Below are positions 34,282 to 43,007 of a stretch of DNA of 64,000 nt, piece by piece (within the stretch, counting starts at the first letter, position 1; the number at the start of each line of letters is the position of its first letter). A model generated the notes under the pieces. It did no database searches and was not told the DNA's origin. It saw nothing but the letters and a program-made list of their open reading frames with translations. A program made the translations under genes and the position numbers. The DNA comes from Spirochaetales bacterium (GTDB taxonomy: Bacteria; Spirochaetota; Spirochaetia; DAHUYW01), in assembly GCA_027306915.1 (NCBI GenBank), contig DAHUYW010000021.1, positions 1 through 64,000 of the forward strand, in the 5' to 3' direction.

Positions 34282-36363
34282 CTATGCGGATGAGGCCCGC
34301 TCGTTCACCAGAAGCGGAGCCGGCTCCGCTATCACGTAGCCCTGAGCATAGTCCACGCCGATCTCGCGGAGGCTGTCCATGATCTCGACGTTGACCACGT
34401 ACTCCGCGATGGTTCGGACTCCCATGAGCTTTCCGAGATTGTTGATGGCCTCGACCATGGAATGGTTGATGGGATCGGTGTTCATGTCCTTCACGAAGGA
34501 GCCGTCGATCTTGAGGAAATCGATGGGCAGGTTCTTCAGATAGCCGAAGGAGGAGAAGCCGCTTCCGAAGTCGTCGAGGGCGAAGGTGCATCCCAAATCT
34601 TTCAGGTCATGGATGAGCCGCGTGGCGGAGGCGATATTGCCGATTGCCGCGGTTTCCGTCACCTCAAAGCAGAACGCGGAGGGCGGCACCCCCGAATGCT
34701 CGAACTCGGTGTGTACGAAGGCGAGAAGGCTTTCGTCGGCGAGGGAGGCTCCGGATAGGTTGATGCTGAAGATGTAGCCGTTGAGCTCGCCGTCGCCGAA
34801 GGCGTTGATGCGGCGATAGGCGTCGAAGGTGGAGGTAATTACCCACCGGTCGATCGCGGGCATGAGATTGTAGCGTTCGGCTGCCGGGATGAAGTCCACC
34901 GGGACTATGATGCTCCCGTTGTCGGCGAGCCGAAGGAGAATCTCGCATCGCTTGGCCTTGTTGTCGTCCTGGATGGCGACGATGGGTTGATAGTAGAGGC
35001 GAAAGTGATTTTCTTCGATCGCCCTCTTCAGCCTCGATATCCACTCCATCTCCCCGCGGCGGCGAAGAAAGACGCTGCTGTCGTCCTCGTAGATACGGAC
35101 TCGGTTGCCCCCGAGGTCCTTCGCGACGTAGCACGCGTCGTCCGCCGCCGCAAGCACCGTGTGAATGTCCCTGCTCTTCTCGTCGATCATCACCAGCCCG
35201 ATGCTCGAGGTGATTCCGAAGGCATTCTTTTCCCAGACAAACTTATGCCGTTTGATGCGCGCTTGAAGGCTCATTGCTATGAGCTTGGCCTGCTCGAGCT
35301 TGATGTCCTGAAGCAGTATCCCGAACTCGTCGCCTCCGAGGCGAGCACAGCTGTCGCTCGAGCGAACGACCGCCTTGATGATCGACGTCGTCTGGCGGAG
35401 AAGCTCGTCGCCGGCCACGTGGCCGCAGGTGTCGTTGATGACCTTGAATTGATCGAGGTCGAGATAGACGAGGGCGTGACTGGTCGGGTAGACCTGCGCG
35501 TTTTCGATGATGGTGCCGAGGCGCATCGAGAACTGCTCGCGGTTCTCGATGCCCGTGAGGGTGTCGTGGCTTGCCTGATAATCGATGGTCTCAGACATCC
35601 GCCTCATCATGGTCGTGTCCCGCAGTGCTAGCACCTGCCCCTCGACGCGGCCCTCCGTGTCCCTTATGTGCGAAACGGTCCCCTCCACGTGGACCTCTTC
35701 CAGCCCTTTTCCTGTGAGTATCGAGTCTTCGAAGATCACCGATTCTTCGGGCGCGCCGCCTGTGCCCTCGGGGGCGATCTCGAGCGGAACCGGATGCTTG
35801 CCGCTTGCGATCCGGAGAATCTCGCCGATGGGCTGGTTCCTGGCCTCCTCCTCGGTCCAGCCCGTGATCGCTTCCGCCGCGTGATTCATGAACTGCACGC
35901 AGTTGCGCACGTCGCTTGCGATGATACCGTCGGCAACGCTGTGCAGGATCGCCGAAAGCCAGCGCTCTTGAACCCTTAAAGCGTTGTCCACCCGATGCTT
36001 ATAGAGGGCGATGTCGACGGTCGAGTAGAGCTCCTCCTCCTTGAAGGGCTTCAGGATGTAGCCGAAGGGCTCCGCCTCTTTGGCGTGCTCGAGGGTCCCG
36101 TCATCGGAGTATGCGGTAAGAAAGACGACGGGAATGTCCAGCTCGGCTCTGATGACCTTGGCCGTCTCGACGCCGTCGAGATCCCCCGGGAGCAGGATAT
36201 CCATGAGGATGAGGTCGGGCCGGCCGCTGCGGGCTGCCCGGATCGCTTCTTGGCTGGTGCCTGCGAGCTCCAGCACCCTATAGCCAAACCGCTCGAGTCG
36301 GCGTTGAAGATCGATCGCGACGATTTTTTCGTTTTCGACGACGAGGATGCGCTCGCCTCTCAT
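34282..36363 (-). CDS. Response regulator with PAS, GGDEF and EAL domains (cyclic-di-GMP turnover)
   Basis: A 693-residue hybrid. The receiver domain (about 4-118) has phosphoacceptor D55 in LILMDILLPG. A PAS domain (about 135-250) follows, then GGDEF (motif LGGDEF about 341, intact) and EAL (about 450-690). The EAL signature reads EILLR instead of EALLR. The other phosphodiesterase residues look present: INLSG, FEVTET, ALDDFGSGFSSF, LKIDGSFV, and the final QGY. It could both make and degrade cyclic-di-GMP under a partner kinase, which is not encoded nearby. GGGGAG precedes the ATG; TTGCAA-17-TATGAT lies at 36381-36409. Confidence 0.92.
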   Translation of the reverse strand: MRGERILVVENEKIVAIDLQRRLERFGYRVLELAGTSQEAIRAARSGRPDLILMDILLPGDLDGVETAKVIRAELDIPVVFLTAYSDDGTLEHAKEAEPFGYILKPFKEEELYSTVDIALYKHRVDNALRVQERWLSAILHSVADGIIASDVRNCVQFMNHAAEAITGWTEEEARNQPIGEILRIASGKHPVPLEIAPEGTGGAPEESVIFEDSILTGKGLEEVHVEGTVSHIRDTEGRVEGQVLALRDTTMMRRMSETIDYQASHDTLTGIENREQFSMRLGTIIENAQVYPTSHALVYLDLDQFKVINDTCGHVAGDELLRQTTSIIKAVVRSSDSCARLGGDEFGILLQDIKLEQAKLIAMSLQARIKRHKFVWEKNAFGITSSIGLVMIDEKSRDIHTVLAAADDACYVAKDLGGNRVRIYEDDSSVFLRRRGEMEWISRLKRAIEENHFRLYYQPIVAIQDDNKAKRCEILLRLADNGSIIVPVDFIPAAERYNLMPAIDRWVITSTFDAYRRINAFGDGELNGYIFSINLSGASLADESLLAFVHTEFEHSGVPPSAFCFEVTETAAIGNIASATRLIHDLKDLGCTFALDDFGSGFSSFGYLKNLPIDFLKIDGSFVKDMNTDPINHSMVEAINNLGKLMGVRTIAEYVVNVEIMDSLREIGVDYAQGYVIAEPAPLLVNERASSA

Positions 36364-36380
36364 CTACTCTCCCCCGGACA

Positions 36381-36409
36381 ATCATAGGCGGTTTTGTCCT
36401 CAATTGCAA
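36381..36409 (-). promoter_or_regulatory. Promoter of the REC-PAS-GGDEF-EAL gene
   Basis: On the minus strand TTGCAA (36404-36409), 17 bases, TATGAT (36381-36386), about 18 bases before the ATG. Confidence 0.5.
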
Positions 36410-36480
36410 ATCGAGTCCGATATTCTGCGAGGATTCCGGAGGCGTTCCCTTCTGCGCCTTCGGCAGGGTAGACTGGAACG

Positions 36481-37542
36481 ATGAGCGAGCCTAGCGAACA
36501 GCCGGCACTCCGCCGTCTCCTCATCCACCGGTCCGAGAGCGACGACGTCTACGAGAATCTCGCCCGCGAGGAGTATCTCTTCGACGCGGCAACCCCCGAC
36601 ACTGTCTGTTTCCTGCTCTACGTGGACGGGGAGTCCGTGGTGATGGGGAAACATCAGAACCCCTGGCGCGAGATCGATGTCGGGACCGCGCGCGCCAAAG
36701 GGGTCGCCATAGCGCGCAGGATCTCGGGAGGAGGGACGGTCTTCCATGATCGCGGGAACCTCAATTTCTCGTTCATACTGCCCCGACGGCTGTTCGACCG
36801 GCGCGCAAATCTGGAGGTCGTCGTGCGCGCGCTCGGCCGGCTCGGGATCCCGGCCGAGGTGAGCCCGCGGTTTGACATCCTTGCGGCAGGCCGGAAGATT
36901 TCCGGCAACGCCTTCTGCTTTCACCGGGAGATGGCGCTCCATCACGGAACCCTCCTGGTCGATGCCCGGCTCGATCGCTTGGGCCCCCTGCTCGACGGGC
37001 TCCAGGGGGCCGCCGGGCGCTCGGCAGGCGGGAGCGCGCTCATCGAGAGCTATGCGGTTGCGTCGCGGCCGGCCCAGGTGGTGAATCTGAAGGAGCTCCA
37101 ACCTGCGCTTTCCCCGGGACGGATCGCCCTCGAGCTTAAGGAGGAAGTCGAGCGCTTCTACGCCTCGCCTGCCGGCTCGACCCGTGGGACGGGCGGTCCG
37201 GGACCGGTCTCTCCTATCGCCGTCGAAGAGCTGGACGGCCGGTTTTTCGCCGTAGAACGCGTGCGGGAGCTTCGCGCACGGAACGCGGAGCCCGCGTGGC
37301 TCTTCGACAGCACGCCGCGCTTTGTCGTCGACTTCCGTATGGAGGCCGCGGGCAGGCGGCACCTTCACCTCACCGTGGAGCAGGGAAGGGTCACTGCCGT
37401 GGAAAGCGGCCTCGACGGGTTTGCGGCGGAGCTCCTGATCGGCACGCGATTCGACGCCGAGGAGCTGGCCTGCGCGGTTGAGCAGGGAGGATCGCCTGAA
37501 TCGGGCTCACTCGCGGCGTGGCTGCGTCTTCTCGCATTCTAG
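36481..37542 (+). CDS. lplA: Lipoate-protein ligase A
   Basis: The 353-residue enzyme activates lipoate with ATP and attaches it to Lys residues of E2 or H proteins. Hallmarks are ARRISGGGTVFHD (lipoyl-AMP binding, 78-90) and the catalytic Lys in GRKISGNAF (K139). The C-terminal accessory domain is present but divergent. It can supply lipoyl groups to the E2 of the DeoR operon in this window. No Shine-Dalgarno: TAGACT (36469-36474) ends six bases before the ATG, so the mRNA is probably leaderless, though the -35 is poor. Confidence 0.9.
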   Translation: MSEPSEQPALRRLLIHRSESDDVYENLAREEYLFDAATPDTVCFLLYVDGESVVMGKHQNPWREIDVGTARAKGVAIARRISGGGTVFHDRGNLNFSFILPRRLFDRRANLEVVVRALGRLGIPAEVSPRFDILAAGRKISGNAFCFHREMALHHGTLLVDARLDRLGPLLDGLQGAAGRSAGGSALIESYAVASRPAQVVNLKELQPALSPGRIALELKEEVERFYASPAGSTRGTGGPGPVSPIAVEELDGRFFAVERVRELRARNAEPAWLFDSTPRFVVDFRMEAAGRRHLHLTVEQGRVTAVESGLDGFAAELLIGTRFDAEELACAVEQGGSPESGSLAAWLRLLAF

Positions 37543-37569
37543 CGGGGCGCGATTCTTGGTTCGCGCTCG

Positions 37570-37626
37570 ATCTCGTAGTATGATGCGGTGAGCAGGATTC
37601 AGCTGCCCGTGGGAGGCGAGCGATGA
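37570..37626 (+). other. Possible 12-codon leaderless upstream ORF coupled to the dGTPase gene
   Basis: TAGTAT (37576-37581, weak -35 TTCTTG 17 bases earlier) is followed six bases later by a GTG at 37588. It opens a 12-codon frame encoding MSRIQLPVGGER, whose TGA (37624-37626) overlaps the dgt ATG as ATGA. The dgt ribosome site lies inside it. Such an element could couple dgt translation to the leader; it may equally be chance. Confidence 0.3.
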
Positions 37627-38777
37627 GCAGGCAGGAAGACTCGAGGGCCGGAGGGGGCGAGAGGGCCTTCACCAACGAGCTCGACGCCGCGCTCCTCGTG
37701 CGGCGCGAGCATCCTCGCGACGAGGATCTGCGCGGCTACTACTTTCGCGATATCACCGCGATAATCCACTCCTATCCCTTTCGGCGGCTCAAGCACAAGA
37801 CGCAGGTCTTCTTTGCGCCGAAGAACGATCACATCTGCACGCGCATCGAGCACGTCATGCACGTCGCGACCATCTCGGCGACGATCTGCAAAGCCCTCGG
37901 CCTCGACGTCGACCTCGCTTGGGCCATCAGCCTTGGCCACGACCTCGGCCACACCCCCTTCGGCCACCTCGGCGAGAGCATCCTGCAGGAGCTCCTCAAG
38001 GACCACGGCGGCTTCAGCCACGAGATCTACTCGCTCCGACAGGTCGACCGCCTCATCAACTACGGGCGGGGGCTCAACCTTACCTACGCCGTGCGCGACG
38101 GCATCATCAACCACTGCGGAGAGGCTTTCGAGCAGTCGATCCGTCCCGACTTTCGAACCCGCGACCTGAGCTCAATCGTGAAGCTGGAATACTACCCCTG
38201 CACCTGGGAGGGGGTGGTGATGCGGATGGCGGACAAGGTCGCCTACCTTGGCCGCGACATCGAGGACGCCATCCATCTCGGCGTTCTGCGCCCCGAGGAG
38301 CTGCCCGGCGAGGCGGTTGCAGTGCTCGGACGGACCAACAGCGAGATCATCGATACCATGGTGAACGACATCATCGCCAGCGCCGAGAAGCGGGGCGCGA
38401 TCGGTTTCTCTGACGAGGTCTATGGCGCCCTTTCTCTTCTCAAGGACTTCAACTACGAGCGGATCTATCTAAGCCCGCTCCTCACCGACTACCACGAATA
38501 CTTTGAGCGGATGCTCCGCACCCTGTTCGACTACCTCGGTGATCTCTTCGATCGCTGTCGAACGGATTTCGCACGGTACGAGGGCGAGAGGAACCGGCTC
38601 GCCGTACGCTTCGGCGATTACCTTTCGAAAATGCAAAGCTTCTATGAAACGGGCGACCGCTCATGGGATCGCGCGATAGTCGACTACATCGCCGGGATGA
38701 CCGACGACTTTGCCATCGAGAGCGTGCGCGAGATCATGCTCCCGGCCGAATTCGAAACCCTCTTCGAGAAGCTGTAG
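37623..38777 (+). CDS. dgt: Deoxyguanosinetriphosphate triphosphohydrolase-like HD protein
   Basis: The 384-residue HD-superfamily enzyme splits dGTP or other dNTPs into nucleoside and triphosphate. The metal site is visible as RIEHVMHV, GHDLGHTPFGHLGE and the late Asp in MRMADKVAYLGRDIED. Length and motif order fit the bacterial dGTPase family (Dgt type 2), which often acts on several dNTPs. GGGAGG precedes the ATG. It follows lplA at 80 bases but has its own -10-like box. Confidence 0.92.
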   Translation: MSRQEDSRAGGGERAFTNELDAALLVRREHPRDEDLRGYYFRDITAIIHSYPFRRLKHKTQVFFAPKNDHICTRIEHVMHVATISATICKALGLDVDLAWAISLGHDLGHTPFGHLGESILQELLKDHGGFSHEIYSLRQVDRLINYGRGLNLTYAVRDGIINHCGEAFEQSIRPDFRTRDLSSIVKLEYYPCTWEGVVMRMADKVAYLGRDIEDAIHLGVLRPEELPGEAVAVLGRTNSEIIDTMVNDIIASAEKRGAIGFSDEVYGALSLLKDFNYERIYLSPLLTDYHEYFERMLRTLFDYLGDLFDRCRTDFARYEGERNRLAVRFGDYLSKMQSFYETGDRSWDRAIVDYIAGMTDDFAIESVREIMLPAEFETLFEKL

Positions 38778-38846
38778 CGGATCGGGCGCGGCCGGCGAGG
38801 TGCGGCGTCCTCAATCCGACTGCGCGCCATTTCCGGCAGCCCCGCG

Positions 38847-40100
38847 CTAAGCAGTCAGAACCGCCTCGATCACGCGGGCGTCGGCCGGGCTCGCGGGGTC
38901 CAGCCGGCAGACCTCGAGCACGACAGCCGCGATTCCCCGCGAGGCTTCGCGCTCGGCGAAGTCGCGATCGGCGGGAAAAAGCGAGCCGCTCTCGTCGGCT
39001 GCGCGGAAGGCGATTGCCGCGCGCAGCGCCGAGGCTATTGCTTCGAAGGGAAGGCCGTGGCGCGCGGCGAGCAGCATCGCACCCACCAGGCGATCCTCGC
39101 GGTCGAGCTTGCGGTAGAGGTCGCGCCCGACTCGGTAGATCGTGTCGCCGAGGGCGCGGTTGCGGAAGCGGGCAAGCAGGTCGCCGATGTGCGCCTCGAG
39201 GTCCGCCATCGACAGGTCGGCCGGGTACTCGTGGTTAAGCGCTACCGCCGCCTGCCGCATCGCGAGCTCGACTCGGTCGTAAAGCTCTTTCACCTCAAGC
39301 GGCTCCCAGATAAAGGTGAAGCGCGGATCGAAGGCGAAACCGAGATAGGCGGTCGCGGCGTGGCCCAGGTTGTGGACGAAAAGCTTGCGGTCGACGTAGG
39401 CGGCGATGTTCGCGACGGGATGCAGCCCCGCCACCTCCGGTATCGCCCCGCGGAAGGCCGCTCGGTCGAGGATCAGGGTGTTGTACTCCTCGGCAAAGAC
39501 CCAGAGCGGATCGACTGCGAGATCCTCGGCCGTCATGATCGGCACCATCTTCCCGATGCTCGTCTCCACGAGCCCGACCAGGCGTTCGAAGGGATAATCT
39601 TTCGGAAGCGCCCGTGTAAGCTCCTCGCGGAAGGAGGCGGCAGCCCCCCGGATGTTCTCGGCGATGACTATGTCGAGGGGGGCCTCGCCGCGCGCGCGTA
39701 GCCGAGCGGCGAGGCCCTCGGCGATGACAGGAAAGACCGAAGAAAGGGCGCCCTTGCCGACGGAGGTGGCTACGAGGCGCGCTTCGGCTAAGGCGGCGGC
39801 CACCTCGGTGCGGCTTCGCCCATCGATCGCGCGCACCCCCTCGATCAGGAGCGTCTCGTCCGGCCGGGCGTTTCGCTTGATGATGACCCGGTAACGATGC
39901 TCGCGGTTGAGCGCCTCTACGATCCGTGGATTGACGTCGACGAAGATCACCTCCCAGCCCGCGCGCGCAAAGAGCTGGCCGACGAAGGATCGCCCGATAT
40001 TTCCCGCGCCGAACTGAACGAGCGTCGGTCGATGCGCTCCCTTGTCGGCGGCTCCGCCCGCTTGCCCCTGTTTCCGCCCGCTGCCCTTCGGGACGCTCAT
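38847..40100 (-). CDS. Mannitol-1-phosphate 5-dehydrogenase-like polyol dehydrogenase
   Basis: The 417-residue protein belongs to the long-chain mannitol dehydrogenase family. It has an N-terminal NAD site (VQFGAGNIGRSFVG, 29-41) and the catalytic K239, N244 and H247 in DRKLFVHNLGHA. It is closer to phosphate-using MtlD (about 380 residues) than to free-mannitol enzymes and carries a 22-residue N-terminal extension. Its start overlaps the PfkB kinase stop by four bases. No PTS gene is nearby, so the kinase probably makes its substrate. The exact polyol phosphate is unknown. Confidence 0.85.
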   Translation of the reverse strand: MSVPKGSGRKQGQAGGAADKGAHRPTLVQFGAGNIGRSFVGQLFARAGWEVIFVDVNPRIVEALNREHRYRVIIKRNARPDETLLIEGVRAIDGRSRTEVAAALAEARLVATSVGKGALSSVFPVIAEGLAARLRARGEAPLDIVIAENIRGAAASFREELTRALPKDYPFERLVGLVETSIGKMVPIMTAEDLAVDPLWVFAEEYNTLILDRAAFRGAIPEVAGLHPVANIAAYVDRKLFVHNLGHAATAYLGFAFDPRFTFIWEPLEVKELYDRVELAMRQAAVALNHEYPADLSMADLEAHIGDLLARFRNRALGDTIYRVGRDLYRKLDREDRLVGAMLLAARHGLPFEAIASALRAAIAFRAADESGSLFPADRDFAEREASRGIAAVVLEVCRLDPASPADARVIEAVLTA

Positions 40101-41326
40101 ACCGGCTCCTCAAGCGGCTCGATGGCAAAGCTGTGGGCCGCCTGCTCTCGGTAGGCCTCGTAGAGGGCCGATACCGCCTCGCGCTTCTCCCCTGCGGTGC
40201 GCTCGAGGTAGGTACCGCCGAGATAGAAGCAGGCGAAGCCTCCCGAGACGATTCCAAGCGCGCAGGCGCTCGGGAGATCGATCTCACCCGGGCCGCGCCG
40301 CAGGAGGCCGGCGGCAAGCGAGGCAAGCACGCCGCCGACGAAGTTGTCCCCGCAGCCGGTCGTGTCGCCGGAGCGGTCGCCCGCGCGCAGCCGTTCGCAC
40401 ACGACCGCGGAGGTCTCCATCTCGCCCTCGACTCGCCGGAAGAGTCGTCCGTCGGAAAAAAACCGGATCGGGTCTGGACCGCAGGTCGCAACGAACGCGG
40501 AGACTCCGCGCCGCTTGAAAAAGGAACAGGCCGCCTCCAGGTCGGCGGTTCCCGAAAGCCGGAGCGCCTCCTCGCGGTCGGTGATGAGGAGATCGGTGTG
40601 GCGGAAGGTTTCGTCGCTCGCCCCCAGCGCCCAACGCCGGTGGGGGTTTGCTTTTTCGCTGCGGAAGTCGTAGACGGTCGACACGACGGTGATTCTCCCG
40701 CGCGCCTTCGCCCTCTGCACAAGGTCGGTCAGGGCATCGTGAAGGCGCGGCACCAGGCCGGTCGCTCCGAAGAGAAGGATGTCGTTCGCATAGAACTCCT
40801 CGGTGAGGTCCTCAGGTCCCATCTTCCACGCTGCCGCAAGGTCGTTGACGAAGGTTCGCTCTCCATTGCCGCCGTGGTGCGAGGGATCGGAGAAGACATA
40901 GGTGCAGGGCGATCTCCCTTCGACCGTACGATAGCGGGAAATGTCGACCGGGCTCCTCTCGATTATCGACCGGATGAGCTTGCCGCTCTCGTCGTCGCCG
41001 ACCGCGCCGTAGTAGCGGACGGCGATCCCTCTTCCTGCAAGGAGCTGCGCGGCGTTGATGAGGGCGACGATTGCAGGCCCTCCCAAGTTCGAGGAAGCGG
41101 GTCCGGCGCCGCCCGCTATGTCGAGGATGATCTCAGGGAGGGGGCGGCCCGCGAAGGCTTCGAGCTCTTCGGCGAAGACGAGCTTCCCCGGGAATAGGCC
41201 GCCATCCCCCTTGCTTTTCGAGCAGTAGCGCAGGAAGCCCGGGCTCTGGAAGTCGACCGGCGTGTAGAGCCGGTCGAGGAGAGAGCAGCCCGCTCCCCCG
41301 ATGGTGATGGTCCGTTGCGGGTCCAT
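40097..41326 (-). CDS. PfkB family carbohydrate kinase
   Basis: The 409-residue ribokinase-fold kinase has the N-terminal glycine motif (IAGGAGPASSNLGG, about 91-104) and the C-terminal signature with the catalytic Asp and anion hole, DTTGCGDNFVGG. It is longer than the usual 300-330 residues because of an extended N-terminal part (about 30-80) and loops. Coupled translation with the MtlD-like gene suggests phosphorylation of a polyol or ketose that the dehydrogenase then handles. The ATG lies eight bases after TTGTGA-17-TATAAT, so it is nearly leaderless. Confidence 0.85.
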   Translation of the reverse strand: MDPQRTITIGGAGCSLLDRLYTPVDFQSPGFLRYCSKSKGDGGLFPGKLVFAEELEAFAGRPLPEIILDIAGGAGPASSNLGGPAIVALINAAQLLAGRGIAVRYYGAVGDDESGKLIRSIIERSPVDISRYRTVEGRSPCTYVFSDPSHHGGNGERTFVNDLAAAWKMGPEDLTEEFYANDILLFGATGLVPRLHDALTDLVQRAKARGRITVVSTVYDFRSEKANPHRRWALGASDETFRHTDLLITDREEALRLSGTADLEAACSFFKRRGVSAFVATCGPDPIRFFSDGRLFRRVEGEMETSAVVCERLRAGDRSGDTTGCGDNFVGGVLASLAAGLLRRGPGEIDLPSACALGIVSGGFACFYLGGTYLERTAGEKREAVSALYEAYREQAAHSFAIEPLEEPV

Positions 41327-41334
41327 AGCGGAGC

Positions 41335-41363
41335 ATTATAGGGCAGGGTAGGTCGAATCACAA
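41335..41363 (-). promoter_or_regulatory. Promoter of the PfkB kinase / polyol-phosphate dehydrogenase operon
   Basis: On the minus strand TTGTGA (41358-41363), 17 bases, perfect TATAAT (41335-41340). The -10 ends eight bases before the ATG. Confidence 0.6.
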
Positions 41364-41519
41364 GCCAAACGTCTAGACGAGCGTGACGTGCGGCTGCCTG
41401 GGCCGGCATGCCGCCTTATTGACTCGAGCTTTGGTTCAGGTCTACAAAGGAGTACCAGCAACAGGCTAGAATGCAGGGTGCTTTCGCGGTGTCGAAGGCG
41501 GCTTCGAGGAGAATGGTGA

Positions 41520-42980
41520 ATGGCGAGTTGTCCCGCGTGCGGATTTGACTTGGCGGCTTCGGGGAAATGTCCGGTGTGTGGTTTTGACTTCGCACAGCCG
41601 GCCGTCTCCCCGCTCGCCGCACCTGAGGCTGACGAGAGCTCGCTTGAGATGGTGGGCGCAGGCACACGGGCGGTCGGAGGGCGTGGCGAAGGGGCTCCTG
41701 CACGCGCCCAGTCCGGCCGCTCCGTCGAGGCGGAGCCTCCCCGCGGCGGCAGGACGGGCAAGCGGCTTTCCCTCGTCGGAGCGGTCATCGTCGTGTTCGC
41801 GCTCCTCGGCGTGGGAGGCTTTTTCCTCTTCGGTGCGAATGCCGGCGAAGGAGCCGAATCGGCGGCGACGGCCTCCAGGACTCCTCGGGCGGCGGCCGCC
41901 GACGCTCAGGCCGCCGGCGGAGAGAGGGCCGGCGCGCTCTCGCAGGCAGGGGCGCCCGGCTCCGTTGCCGGTGGTACCCGCGAGGCCTCAATCTCGCTTG
42001 CGACTGCTGCCGGAGCTGCGCTTCCGCAGGTCGGCGAGGGCGGAGGTGGCGCTCAGAGCGGCGTCGCAACCTACAGCGATCCGGCGGTCGAGCGGAGCCT
42101 AAGCGATGGGACTTCGGATCTCCCGAGCGACTACCGAGCTATCGATCTCACGCCGGTCACCCCGCGGGACGCTGCGCCTGCCTACGACATAACCAAGCGC
42201 ACGGAGTTTCCGCCGCTTACGAGCGAGGAGGCCTATGTCGCCTGGATGCTTGCACACTACCCCGGCGAGCAGAAGAAGTTCCTGGAGGAGCGGTGGGCTC
42301 GTGCAACGCTTGCCCTCGAGCGTGGGCACATCCGGCACGAGCGCATTCTCATGGGCTTTCTCCTTACGCCGCGCGAATGGTTCGTCCGCGCCGCCAATAT
42401 CAATCGCACCTACGAAAACGTCGCGATGCCGATCGGTTACGGTCAGACGATCTCGGGTCCGGACCTCGTTGCGCGCATGACCGACTATCTGAATCCGCAG
42501 CCCGAGCAGCGGGTGCTTGAGATTGGGACAGGCTCCGGTTACCAGTCGGCCTTCCTCTCCGAGCTTTCGGACCACGTCTACACGATTGAAATCGTAAAGC
42601 CTCTCGCGGAGGAGACCAACGCCATCTATGTCGCCCACACTCAGGAGATGCCCGAGTATGCGAACATTCACCGGCGCATCGCAGACGGGTACTACGGCTG
42701 GCGAGAGAACGCCCCCTTTGACCGAATTATCGTCACCTGCGGGATCGATCACATTCCTCCCGACCTCATCAAAGAGCTCGCGCCGGACGGGATCATGGTG
42801 ATCCCGATCGGGCCGCCCTCCGGGCAGACCATACTCAAGATCACGAAGCACGTCGGCAAGAATGGTCGCATCACGCTTACTCGGGAAGACATCTATCACG
42901 GTATGGCGAAGGATATTTTCGTTCCGTTCACCGCTGTCGGTGGCGGGGTTCACTCGCTCAATACCGATGTCAAACGCTGA
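41520..42980 (+). CDS. Membrane-anchored protein-L-isoaspartate methyltransferase-like protein with N-terminal zinc ribbon
   Basis: A 486-residue protein. The N-terminal zinc ribbon has CPAC and CPVC (C4, C7, C17, C20), followed by a Pro/Gly-rich linker. One transmembrane helix (about 83-104) comes after the basic run RGGRTGKR, then a long Ala/Gly linker. The C-terminal PCMT-like domain carries VLEIGTGSGYQSAFLSEL (about 330-347). PCMT enzymes repair isoaspartyl residues with S-adenosylmethionine. By the positive-inside rule the catalytic domain would face the periplasm, where S-adenosylmethionine is not expected. It is paired with the membrane spermidine-synthase-like gene 27 bases downstream. 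Confidence 0.78.
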   Translation: MASCPACGFDLAASGKCPVCGFDFAQPAVSPLAAPEADESSLEMVGAGTRAVGGRGEGAPARAQSGRSVEAEPPRGGRTGKRLSLVGAVIVVFALLGVGGFFLFGANAGEGAESAATASRTPRAAAADAQAAGGERAGALSQAGAPGSVAGGTREASISLATAAGAALPQVGEGGGGAQSGVATYSDPAVERSLSDGTSDLPSDYRAIDLTPVTPRDAAPAYDITKRTEFPPLTSEEAYVAWMLAHYPGEQKKFLEERWARATLALERGHIRHERILMGFLLTPREWFVRAANINRTYENVAMPIGYGQTISGPDLVARMTDYLNPQPEQRVLEIGTGSGYQSAFLSELSDHVYTIEIVKPLAEETNAIYVAHTQEMPEYANIHRRIADGYYGWRENAPFDRIIVTCGIDHIPPDLIKELAPDGIMVIPIGPPSGQTILKITKHVGKNGRITLTREDIYHGMAKDIFVPFTAVGGGVHSLNTDVKR

Positions 42981-43007
42981 CGCCCCCCGCAGCAGAGGAC
43001 ACACCCT

